Shown in pieces: positions 9,860 to 18,352 of a stretch of DNA of 60,000 bases. Origin of the DNA: Adiantum capillus-veneris (taxonomy: Eukaryota > Streptophyta > Polypodiopsida > Polypodiales > Pteridaceae); contig CM043965.1 in NCBI GenBank assembly GCA_014529385.2, forward strand, positions 17,499,912 to 17,559,911, written 5' to 3'. Both the position numbers and the translations under genes were made by a program. Each line of letters begins with the position of its first letter. Positions within the stretch are counted from its first letter, which is position 1. The notes beneath the pieces are model-generated. The model had not been told where the DNA came from and did not search any database. It worked only from the letters and a program-made list of their open reading frames with translations.

Positions 9860-10506
9860 TCTAGTCGGTCCAGAAGAAGTGGGTGCAGCGTTCTAGTTCC
9901 TTGAAAGATTAGCAGATCTTTAGCTAGATGAGGATGCTAGGGAGCTATCCATTGTAATTACCCATCGAAAGACTGCAGCTGCTTCTTTTCAATGAAGATA
10001 TCAGGAAAACTTTGCACCTTATTAAGAACATGAGGTTGCATTCGGATATAGCCTGAGAAAATCTCTACACCGAGAAATACCACCTGAGACTGGCAAAACT
10101 CAATTTTCTTTAAACTTCAGACAAGACCAGTGTTTTGCAGTTTCTTTATCAACATATGCAGATGCTTGATGTGACTACTGATATCCCTAGAATAGACTAG
10201 GATATCATTGATATACAAAAGTAGAAATTCCCTGCAGTTTGCAAAACTCAATTCAATCCTTTCCCGACATAAGGAAGGGGCATGTTTAATACCCATTGGC
10301 AGCTGTCCAATCTCCTGATTGCATAGTTTAGTGTCCTCTAATGACATGCCAAGATGTGATGCTTTTAATCCTGTAGTAGGAGGGTTTCCTAGAAGTGAAA
10401 CCCAGTACTCTTCTCTATCCCAGAATTCTAGCGGGTTATCACTAGTCTGTTGTGTTAACAATTCTCTGATTGCTTCTAATTCTGTAGAATATCGTCGTTT
10501 TTCCAT
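9860..10506 (-). pseudogene. Caulimovirid RT, minus-strand copy iii, internally deleted
   Basis: The frame 10506-10117 starts with the same polymerase N-terminal segment as 12079-12000. After CNQEIGQL it jumps straight to PMGIKHAPSL, missing the central RT part (fingers and palm entry, roughly 240-260 bases in copy ii). The catalytic box reads YINDILV, so the first Asp of YIDD is Asn. The connection region follows to about 9860 in shifted frames with stops. This copy is dead both by deletion and by an active-site change. Confidence 0.85.
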
Positions 10507-10542
10507 TTGAAACCATTGCTGAAAACTTCTTCTTTTTGAGGA

Positions 10543-10978
10543 TCAGGGAGAGTGGGAATCATCCCTCCGAGAAGAAAGAGCACCTCTAGATTTTGTGCTG
10601 ACCTCGTAAGCTGTAGCCTTTACATAAAATTTCATGGGTAGATCAGGCAAGATAGTGAAAGCCGTTACATGAGAGACCAGATTTGCACCAAGTGTAAGAT
10701 CTGTATTTGGATGAGGGTGTAGGTATAAGGTGATCAGAAACTTGGCTTTTCCAATAGCGATTTTACAGGAAACTACCTTTTGAATTCTCCCTCTGGTGTT
10801 ATTGGCATATGAAACCGTAATGCCAGAAGGTAGATATTCAATCAAGTGCGGAGGGACAAGGGCTTGATTAATATAGGACATTACAAAGCCTGAGTCTCAT
10901 AAGGCATCCACATGGAATGATTGTGTGTGAGGAAACTTGATGCAAACTTCTGAATAGAATGCTCTATTGAATTCGGAT
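10543..10978 (-). pseudogene. Caulimovirid protease, copy iii, 5' end replaced by RNase H
   Basis: Protease-domain sequence homologous to 12117-12560 and 5850-6277. It starts at FNRAFYSEV, immediately after an RNase H fragment (see 10976-11136). The strand that should carry Asp-Ser-Gly reads VDAL followed by a stop (the codon for Trp is TGA here, near 10897) before DSG. A 112-codon frame continues to 10543 with LTLGANLV. The coiled-coil N-terminal part is missing. Confidence 0.8.
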
Positions 10979-11136
10979 CGGCAGATGATAGAATCGCTTT
11001 CAGTTCCTTCACATAGGATGCCACCCCAAGCTTCATTGGAAGCATCAGAGTATACCACCAAAGTTTTATCAGATGGGATTTCTAGGGGTGGTAAATGGCA
11101 ATAAACCTGCTTCATCTGTTGTATTGTCCTTGTCAT
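10976..11136 (-). pseudogene. Caulimovirid RNase H N-terminal fragment of copy ii, fused to protease of copy iii
   Basis: The frame 11136-10897 reads the start of RNase H (TLVVYSDASNEAWGGILCE, with the first catalytic Asp present). It changes within the frame, after IICRS, to the protease segment EFNRAFYSEV. The join is near 10976, where GAATTCGGATCGGCAG can be read as shared short sequence. This is a recombination junction between tandem viral copies, not a natural gene fusion. Confidence 0.8.
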
Positions 11137-12079
11137 CTGGTCGATCCAGAAGAAGTGGGTGCAGCATTCTAGTTCCTTGAAAGATTAGCAGATCTTTAGC
11201 TAGATGAGGATACTCGAGAGCTACCCATTGTAAGCACCCAACGAAAGACTGCAACTGCTTCTTTTCAGTGAACATATCAGGAAAACTTTGCACCTTATTA
11301 AGAACATGAGGCTGCATTCGGATACAGCCTGAGAAAATCTCTACACTGAGAAATGCCACCTGAGATTGGCAAAAACTTAAGACAAGACCAGTGTTTTGCA
11401 GTTTCTTTATGAACATATGCAGATGCATGATGTGACTAGTACTAATATCCTTAGAATAGACTAGGATATCGTCGATATACAAAAGTAGAAATTCCTTGCA
11501 GTTTGCAAAAATCAATTCAATCCTTTCTTGACATAAGCAGGGGGTAGCTTTAATACCCATTGGTAGGACATTCCATTCAAACATTCCCTGGGGTACCACA
11601 AAACTTGTCTTATGCCGATCAACCGGATGTATCTTGAATTGCCAAAAACCACTTTTGAGATCAAACTTAGAAAAGATCTTACAGCTTCTGATTCTTCTAA
11701 GAAGATCGTCCTTAAGTGGTAGAGGAAACGTTTGAGGTTCAAGCCAATCATTAATCGGCTTGTAATTGATGACAAGACGCTTCTTTCCCCTCTTTTGCTC
11801 ATAGTGATTATTGACGTAGAAAGCATGGCAAGCAAATGCATTGTTACTAGGAAAAATAAGTCCATCTTTCAGTAGCTGTCCAATCTCCTGATTACATAGT
11901 TTAGTGTCCTCTAATGACATGCCAAGATGTGATGCTTTTAATCCTGCAGTAGGAGGGTTTCCTAGAAGTGAAACCCAATACTCTTCTCTATCCCAGAATT
12001 CTAGCGGGTTATCACTAGTCTGTTGTGTTAGCAATTCTCTGATTGCTTCTAATTCTGTAGAATATCTGCTTTTTTCCAT
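11069..12079 (-). CDS. Endogenous caulimovirid reverse transcriptase ORF, copy ii (best preserved)
   Basis: An open frame of 336 codons on the minus strand. It holds a polymerase N-terminal segment, then LVINYKPIND (about residue 100), FSKFDLKSGFWQ (about 137), FVVPQGMFEWNVLPMG, the catalytic YIDDILVYS box and the connection region with FLSVEIFSG and SFVGCLQW. It runs out of frame (stop at 11069) just before RNase H, whose first part is in another frame at 11136-10976. Protease lies upstream on the same strand (12983-12117), separated by about 40 bases with stops. In exogenous caulimovirids protease, RT and RNase H form one polyprotein. The reading frame is open, but the copy lacks most of RNase H. 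Confidence 0.85.
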   Translation of the reverse strand: MEKSRYSTELEAIRELLTQQTSDNPLEFWDREEYWVSLLGNPPTAGLKASHLGMSLEDTKLCNQEIGQLLKDGLIFPSNNAFACHAFYVNNHYEQKRGKKRLVINYKPINDWLEPQTFPLPLKDDLLRRIRSCKIFSKFDLKSGFWQFKIHPVDRHKTSFVVPQGMFEWNVLPMGIKATPCLCQERIELIFANCKEFLLLYIDDILVYSKDISTSHIMHLHMFIKKLQNTGLVLSFCQSQVAFLSVEIFSGCIRMQPHVLNKVQSFPDMFTEKKQLQSFVGCLQWVALEYPHLAKDLLIFQGTRMLHPLLLDRPDDKDNTTDEAGLLPFTTPRNPI

Positions 12080-12116
12080 TTGAAAACATTGTTGAAATCT
12101 TTCTTCTTTTTAAGGA

Positions 12117-12983
12117 TCAGGGAGAGTGGGAATTAACCCCCCCGAGAAGAAGAGCACCTCTAGATTTTGTGCTTACCTGGTAAGTTGAAGCCTTTACATA
12201 AAATTGCATGGATAGATCATGCAAGATAGTGAAAGGTGTTACCTGAGAGACCAGATCTGCACCAAGTGTAAGATCTGTATTTGGATGAGGGTGCAGGTAT
12301 AAGGTGATCAGAAACTTGGCTTTTCCAATAGCGAGTTTATAGGAAACTACCTTTTGAATTCTCCCTCCGGTGTTATTGGCATATGAAACTGTAATGCCAG
12401 AAGGTAGATATTCAATCAAGTGCGGAGGGACAAGGGCTTGATTAATATAGGACATTACAAAGCCTGAGTCCCATAAGGCATCCACATGGAATGATTGTCT
12501 GTGAGGAAACTTGATCCAAACTTCTGAATAGAATGCTCTATTGAATTTGGCATCAAATTGAATTACGTCACAAACATTCATAATGTGATCCAGTACCCAA
12601 TCACTAACACGCTCAATAGCTACCTGATGCAGGGCTACCATGTCAGAGAGATTAGTAGCAATACCATAGGTTTGATCTACCTTGGCTTCAATAGCAGCCA
12701 GCTGAGATTCTATTATAGTTATGCGTTGACTAAGCTCTTTGCAATCTAGATGTATAACTTGGATAGCATCTAGAATGGCTTTATCATTCTTGCTGCGTAC
12801 CTGAATAAATTCAGTTGCATGCTCTATTGGTGAATGTCTTGGAATAGAAGTCGAAGTAGAGGCATGTTTAGTAGCTTTGGATGGTCGCACTATTGGTGGA
12901 GGTTGACCGACAAAATCATCACATTGCTTCATTTGTTGCTTCCATTCAGGTTGATTCACAATATCAACAGTTCGTTTGACCAT
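12117..12983 (-). CDS. Endogenous caulimovirid protease-region ORF, copy ii
   Basis: An open frame of 288 codons. It starts MVKRTVDIVNQPEWK, then a Pro/Ser/Thr-rich linker, then a heptad-like coiled-coil segment (ITIIESQLAAIEAKV) around residues 85-115. The retropepsin domain follows from about residue 150, with the catalytic WDSG triplet and LTLGADLV. It is the counterpart of 5567-6277 but is longer at the N-terminus because the plus copy has a stop there. It follows the coat region on the same strand, as expected in caulimovirids. Confidence 0.7.
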   Translation of the reverse strand: MVKRTVDIVNQPEWKQQMKQCDDFVGQPPPIVRPSKATKHASTSTSIPRHSPIEHATEFIQVRSKNDKAILDAIQVIHLDCKELSQRITIIESQLAAIEAKVDQTYGIATNLSDMVALHQVAIERVSDWVLDHIMNVCDVIQFDAKFNRAFYSEVWIKFPHRQSFHVDALWDSGFVMSYINQALVPPHLIEYLPSGITVSYANNTGGRIQKVVSYKLAIGKAKFLITLYLHPHPNTDLTLGADLVSQVTPFTILHDLSMQFYVKASTYQVSTKSRGALLLGGVNSHSP

Positions 12984-12999
12984 GCTTCTAAATAGTGTT

Positions 13000-14430
13000 A
13001 GCGGCCGATAGTGTTGCTATTCCTTCTTAGATAAATTCATCTTCATTGGCCTTGAATTTCTCTGCCATGTATCTGATTCTTCACTGGAGCTGGTAGGAGC
13101 CTCTTCTATTGTAGTAGAATCATACCTTGCAGATTTTGGAAAAGGGTAAGGATTTCTTACCATGTTTGACATTTTAGTGAAGCTGTCATTGGCTAAATTG
13201 TCATTAAAAAAAACGGATTCTTCAGTTGGAGTAGACTCTGCACTAGATTCATCAGTGGAGGAGTCGGTTTCATCAGAGTCGTATAATGAATACTGTCGAA
13301 TAGGAAAGTCCTTTTTCTATAGGACATTGCAGTAGACCACTTCAAACTCATACCTATCGTTTAAAACAGCATTTCCAAACTTTTTCTTTCTCTTTGGGCA
13401 GTTAGGCGCAATATGACCAGTTTTACCACCGATGTAACATTTTACCTGCTGCTGTCGTTCCTCTTTACTGAACTTTCTCTTCTTCCTAACCACTTTGAAT
13501 TTCTTTTAGAACTTGTTTCGGTTTTGTTTGACCTTGCATTTGCATTCTTCAGCTTGCTTGCATCCAAACTGTTGAGCTTTAGTCTCTTTGGTGCAGAAGC
13601 TAGAGTTGAATCCCTTGACCTGTTTAATGTCAAGCTTGACCCGCAGTCTAGTACACTCAAGATTTGTGACTTCATTGATGAAAGAATTTATTTGAGCAAT
13701 TGAGATATTTTCATCAATATGTAATCCAACTACTTTAATTCTTTCCTTGATTAAATTGGCAAATGATTCACGAAAAGAATTCACATGATACTGCTTGTAC
13801 TCAGTTTTAAAGTAACCACCTGGAAACTGATACATAAGCTAGGTCATATGCTGCTGATACTTCTTTACCTGGGTAAGATCACAAAGCTTGCTTCGAAGGA
13901 AAGCTTCACGATTGCAATCTTGAATCTTGCTGGTAGAACCTAGGAATTGCATTAGCAAAGCAGCAAAGAATAAAGAAATAACATTGTCAAAGTTTTCTCT
14001 GCCTTCAGGTCCTCCTTGCATAATATATGTTTTGCTTTCCACACTTAAGTCATCCCACCATGCTCTTAGCATACCTTGGAATCCAGCTACAATCATGGAT
14101 ACAGATTGTCTCTGTGTTAAGTCTTTATACAGGATTTTGTAATGAGCAGAGTTATAAATGAACTCAAACACCTTCCAGATTTCTTCTTGTGAAAGACCAT
14201 CTATATCTAGTATGGTCATATCACCTATTTTACTTACCCCTTGAGGCTGGTAGAAGATGAGGTAGGAGATTCCACTTTCATTTTACCTGTTTCCCTACTA
14301 ACAAGGTTCATAATCCTAGTTTCTTCATCGGTACTGATATCTGAGTCCTCATCAGAGGATGTTGTCAGATCTGGAAATATCTAAGGTATCTGTACATCCA
14401 TTTCATCTAACTCTGTTTCTTCATAGCTGA
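13000..14430 (-). pseudogene. Caulimovirid coat-protein region, copy ii, with zinc knuckle
   Basis: From the 3' (high) end the minus strand reads an acidic N-terminal arm (14430-14260), then a conserved helical core (14219-13839) containing LRAWWDDLS. A stop at 13838 follows, then a second core frame (13835-13506), a Lys/Arg-rich stretch, and a knuckle reading CYIGGKTGHIAPNC near 13390-13440, in which the second Cys of C-x2-C-x4-H-x4-C is Gly. An acidic DSDETDSSTDESS-type tail (13350-13020) follows. Acidic arms flanking a core with a basic patch and a CCHC knuckle are the known layout of caulimovirid coat precursors. At least three stops or shifts make it a pseudogene. Confidence 0.75.
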
Positions 14431-14728
14431 CACATGCATCAGCTTGAAGGACAATCCAGTCGAAGTGGGTGCAGCGTTCTAGTTTCTTGAAGATTAGTAG
14501 ATCTTTAGCTAGATGAGGATACTGGGGAGCTATCCATTGTAAGCACCCAACGAAAGACCGCATCTGCTTCTTTTCAGTGAAGATATCAGGAAAGCTTTGT
14601 AGCTTATTAAGAATATGAGGTTGCATTCGGATACAGCTTGAGAAAATCTCTACCCCGAGAAATGCCACCTGAGACTGGCAAAACTCAATTTTCTTTAAAC
14701 TTAAGACAAGACCAGTGTTTTGCAGTAG
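14431..14728 (-). pseudogene. Caulimovirid RT connection fragment (copy i) fused to coat region
   Basis: The frame 14668-14381 begins with the RT connection segment FLGVEIFSSCIRMQPH, then SFVGCLQWIAPQYPHLAKDLL, homologous to 11360-11180. It turns, after about RCTHFDW, into the acidic N-terminal arm of the coat region. It is a third partial copy on the minus strand, joined head to tail to copy ii with loss of RNase H, the intergenic region and movement protein. It ends at the LTR-like repeat starting at 14730. Confidence 0.75.
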
Positions 14729-14729
14729 C

Positions 14730-15060
14730 TGTTAATAATTGATATTTTGGCACTTGACCTAAAGTGGGGTATGAGACCATAGGCATGTGTGCTTAGGTCT
14801 TAGAAACATGTCCTAGAAGTTTCGTTACGTTGGGATGTCATTTGATGCTGTAACGGACGTGATTTGTTTGTCGATGAGTGATTGGCTTTTGGTGATTTCA
14901 GTCACTTGCGTGTTGTTAGTTGTTTTTCGAGAGATTGACAACCTCTTGTAGCCTCTATGCACTAGTCGAATCAGCTTCGTCCCATGGATTGACAATTCAA
15001 TCGTGGTTCTTGCTAAAACTACAATAAGATAGGATAGTGACGTTAGACACACGTCCCACA
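14730..15060. repeat. LTR-like repeat, copy 2 (complete, about 331 bp)
   Basis: Starts TGTTAATAATTGATATTTTGG and ends ACGTCCCACA; it matches 1-316. It separates the viral array (ending 14728) from the copia integrase relic (starting 15061). No clear target duplication is seen (GTAGC on the left, ACTAC on the right). No internal coding region, PBS or polypurine tract is attached, so it looks like a solo LTR or an LTR fragment at a rearrangement breakpoint. Confidence 0.5.
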
Positions 15061-15849
15061 ACTACATCCCGTGAAACCAAAATACGCTTTGTTTGCGGAT
15101 GATACAACCTGTAACCTTTGCTTTCAGCACTATAACCAACAAAAATACATTTGACAACCTTATCATCCAATTTTCTGCGCTGTGTTTGTGGCACTAAAGC
15201 ATATGCCAAACAGCCAAAAACACGCATGTGCTCAATAGAAGGCTTTCTATCATGCCATGCTTCATATGGAGTAATACACTGCAAAGCTGTTATGTAGGAC
15301 ACCTGTTAAGTACATAAGTGGCACACATGATGGCCTCAAGCCAAAAAGAATGCGGCAAAGCTTGACTTTTGACCATACATCGTGCCATTTCGTAAGTGAC
15401 CTGTTTTTCCTCTTAGCAACACCATTTTGTTGAGGTGTATAAGGCATTGTACATTGGTGTTTTATCCCACGACTAGCCAAAAATGCATTAAATTCATGAG
15501 ACATATAATCCCCCCCTTGATCGGAACGGAGGGTGCCCATAGTACATTTCGATACATTTTCAGCCATAGCCAAACATTGTTTGAAGCACATAAAAACTTT
15601 GGACTTCGCTTTAAGTGGAAATATGTATGCATGCCTAGAGTAATCATCAATGGAAGTCATGAAGTACAGGTAATTGCCCAAGGACGGAGTTTGCATGGGC
15701 CCACAAACATCACTATGCACAAGCTGCAACCTGTATGTGGCCCTAATGGAATCATCCTTTGGAAACTTAGAACGCTGCATTTTACCCAAAATACAGCCTC
15801 GACAAACATGTTTGACAGGTGCTTCAAGAGGAGGCAAAGAAGCAACCAT
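15061..15849 (-). pseudogene. Copia integrase (core and post-core), inactive
   Basis: The frame 15849-15262 carries CRGCILGKM (end of the HHCC zinc region), LVHSDVCGPM (first catalytic Asp) and LRSDQGGDY (second Asp). Then comes PQQNGVAKRKNRS, where intact copia integrases have NGVAERKN, so the third catalytic residue Glu is Lys. After a frame change near 15380-15300 the frame 15302-14997 continues with TPYEAWHDRKPS, VFGCLAYAL and CIFVGYSAESKGYRL, and ends at SRDVVV at the boundary with the LTR-like repeat. RT should follow but is absent. Confidence 0.85.
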
Positions 15850-16461
15850 ATCAGATTTCTACAAACGCAGCAAACTGGCAAAATTCAGATGCCCAAAACG
15901 TGCATGTCACAGTTTTGCATCTGAAACAGCCCTTGAATCTGTAACTTGCATTTGTAAAATTTTGTCCACACTTGTCATACAAAGTGAGCTTATACAGCCC
16001 ACGACACAAAAGGCCAGATGCAACAATTTCATCAACAAAACTGAGATCATGAATTGTACATTTGTCATCCATAAATTTGACTACACGTCCAAGTCTAGCA
16101 AGTGCAGATACAGACAAAAGATTCTTCTTGATCCCAAGTACATAAAGTGCATCAACAAGTGTGAAAGAACTGCCATTTGCAGCAGTAAGCACAATCTTTC
16201 CAATTCCGTGAATCGGATAAGAGGCATTGTTGGCACAAGTGACAGAATTCCCATGAGGGACAAACTCGAGAGAGGTGAAAAATTCACGATGTGAGCTTTG
16301 TAGCCGCCACTGTCAAAATACCACACATGTGAATCTGCAGCAATTGACATGCATGCATCATGGACAACAGGATTATAGGTACACTCTGCACTAAAAGAGC
16401 ATTCTGCATCAACATCAACATCACAGTCTCCTTTCACAGAAGACTCAACAATGCCATGCAT
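15850..16461 (-). pseudogene. Copia protease and pre-integrase region
   Basis: The frame 16461-16081 shows the copia protease start HVWYFDSGGYKAHIV, with Asp-Ser-Gly intact but the usual 'ATxHM' replaced. A shift then leads to frame 16192-15851, which reads ALYVLGIKKNLLSVSAL, the typical protease to pre-integrase linker. Stops and shifts split the polyprotein. Confidence 0.8.
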
Positions 16462-17395
16462 TCATAGTGGAAGCAACATTTGCAGTGGAACCACCCTCTT
16501 TCTTCTTAACCTCTTTGGCCTTCAACTTAGGACACTGCTTCATCAAGTGATCATTAGCTTTACAATAATGGCAACGCATCTTCTTTTTGTCCTTATCACC
16601 AGAATTTCCAGACGATTTGCTACCAACAGAAGCATTATGAACATAATTTTTGCCACTCGCAGTAGAACCATAAGAAGTGGCTGCATTGCTATTACCACCC
16701 TTTCTTTGAGAAGCAATAAAAGCCTGTTCAACTGCACGCTGCCTAGTCGTGTTTTTCCTGGAAAGTGACTCTTGCAACAACAATGTGCATAATGCATCAA
16801 ACTTGACAACTTTAGGATTTCCTTGGGTCATAGGTCTCCAAGTACTAGCAAAAGTGTGGTAAGAATCTGGTAAGGCATCAAGAACAGTCTGCACAAGGGA
16901 ACTCTCTGAAATGACTTCACCTGCACAAATAAGTTGCTCATTGATATCCTTGACACCATCAAGGAAAGTGTCCATATCATATTCCTCATGCATAATCTTC
17001 GATTCCAGCTCTTTACGCAGCAAAGCAATTTTAGCCTCATTGCGGCTTGCATAAAGACCTGCTAGAATATCCCAAGTCTGTTTTGCAGATTTCACTGAAC
17101 GAATGTGAGGAGTAATGGTGTGCTTCACAGACAACGCAATCAATGCATGAGCGTGCGCATCCTTTACATCCCAACGAGCTTGTTTTTCTGCAGGCAAAAC
17201 AACTCTAATAGCAGCAATCCTTGCAGCAAGACCTGTAACATCCTCAACATCGCCTACATCCTCAGAACCAGGACGTACATCAATGCCCTACACAATATTC
17301 CAGACGCCCTTTGACACAAGAACATGTTGCATCATGTAAGCCCACATAGGGTAATTATCCCCATCCAATCTGTCCTCAGCAGCAAACTTCTTGTG
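16445..17395 (-). pseudogene. Copia gag with CCHC knuckle
   Basis: The frame 17197-16445 (250 codons) is a UBN2-type copia Gag. It has KSAKQTWDILAGLYAS, then a helical region with ELESKIMHEEYDMDTFLDG and VLDALPDSY, and a basic Ser/Gly-rich linker. The zinc knuckle reads CHYCKANDHLMKQC (C-x2-C-x4-H-x4-C), followed by a Lys-rich tail. The true N-terminus lies further upstream (about 17395), with DRLDGDNYPMWAYMM cut off by a TAG near 17290. Confidence 0.85.
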
Positions 17396-17745
17396 TTGTT
17401 GTTAACCATGGTAAATGCCTGCACCTGATGTGAAAACTACCTGAAATGAGGAGAAACTGAGTGAGACCAGCACATGCTATATAGCACAACCCGCAATAGA
17501 CTCTATAGGACCTTTTATGCAAAAAACGGCACTGACAAAAAATTTACACTAAATGATGAAACTGCCTGTGCAGGCCGGCCTGTAGTGGAAACGGAGGCCA
17601 AAATGAGCCCGAATCAGAAATCTGAGCAGACAAACCCCAGATTATTTGTCGACCTGTGAACACTCGCCAAAGCTCATAAAAATCGGAGAAAGTGAGCAGG
17701 CGTGTGCTGGAGTTGCTGGCGACTAAGCTCGGGAGGATGCAACCT

Positions 17746-17759
17746 GCTATGATACCAAT
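17746..17759 (-). promoter_or_regulatory. Copia primer-binding site
   Basis: On the minus strand the bases next to the LTR read ATTGGTATCATAGC, one base different from the canonical initiator-tRNA-Met site TGGTATCAGAGC. Confidence 0.75.
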
Positions 17760-17971
17760 TGTTGGAATTAGGGTTGCAGAGAAACACACACATGTTGGAG
17801 AAGATGAAGGAAGCTCAAGGCACACAATAGAGAGTATATTACTTAGTGTGCAATGGAAAGATAGATAGTCCTAGAGTGATGGGTGTATATACAATGCACG
17901 GGGGAAAAAACCTCCTAAAGAGGGAGAAAATGCCCGGTGGTCCTAGTGTGTTCACACACATCACTACCACA
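17760..17971 (-). repeat. Copia 5' LTR (about 212 bp)
   Basis: On the minus strand it starts TGTGGTAGTGATGTG and ends CCCTAATTCCAACA, directly before the PBS. It contains a TATA-like TGTATATACACCC near 17885-17895 in the same orientation. The outer end is judged from the TG...CA form only, since no second LTR is present. Confidence 0.65.
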
Positions 17972-17984
17972 TGTATATGGTAAC

Positions 17985-18094
17985 ACTTATATTAAGTACT
18001 CTCTCTATGCTCATTAGGAACTTGTTTTTAATGAAATGCTCACTATGTTATCAATTTTCACTACACATAAGTTACTAGTGCATTAAATGTTACA
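17985..18094. repeat. LTR end fragment shared with 29480-29587
   Basis: CTCTATGCTCATTAGGAA, AATGAAATGCTCACTATG and CACTACACATAAGTTACTAG are found again in the same order just before the PBS at 29588. The two stretches are therefore the 3' ends of LTRs of one family. Here no PBS follows. 18095-18350 shows nothing I recognise. Confidence 0.6.
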
Positions 18095-18352
18095 TGTTAG
18101 ATATTAGATTTTATGACATTACCTCTCTCTTGAAATCATAGTCGTCCTCGACTATGAGGTAGAAAAGATAAAGCCTTAGTCATTAATTAATCTTGCTTAG
18201 CGGGTAGAGGATCTCTTTTTACGCTACGACATCTTTCCAAGATGGATGACTAATCCATTTGGTGCTTGGGAGACATAGCTATCGCAAGCATGTCTGCTCT
18301 TTAGTCCATTTTATTCTCCTAAGTAGAGTGACAAATTCTACTTGGTGTTTGA

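Larger units (their letters stand above)
15061..17971 (-). mobile_element. Ty1/copia retrotransposon relic, 5' half only
   Basis: Read on the minus strand: 5' LTR (17971-17760), tRNA-Met-type PBS, gag, protease, and integrase up to the post-core region, then an abrupt end at the LTR-like repeat at 15060. The reverse transcriptase and RNase H that follow integrase in copia elements are missing, as is a 3' LTR. Order and motifs are those of Ty1/copia. The element is dead. Confidence 0.85.

Noticed and set aside
1-15060. The repeats at 1-316 and 14730-15060 as the two LTRs of one 15-kb element
   Set aside because: No PBS or polypurine tract lies next to their inner ends, and the material between is a mixture of unrelated elements on both strands.
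15427-16294. Long plus-strand ORFs (165 and 206 codons)
   Set aside because: They lie antisense to the copia integrase and protease and have no domain pattern.
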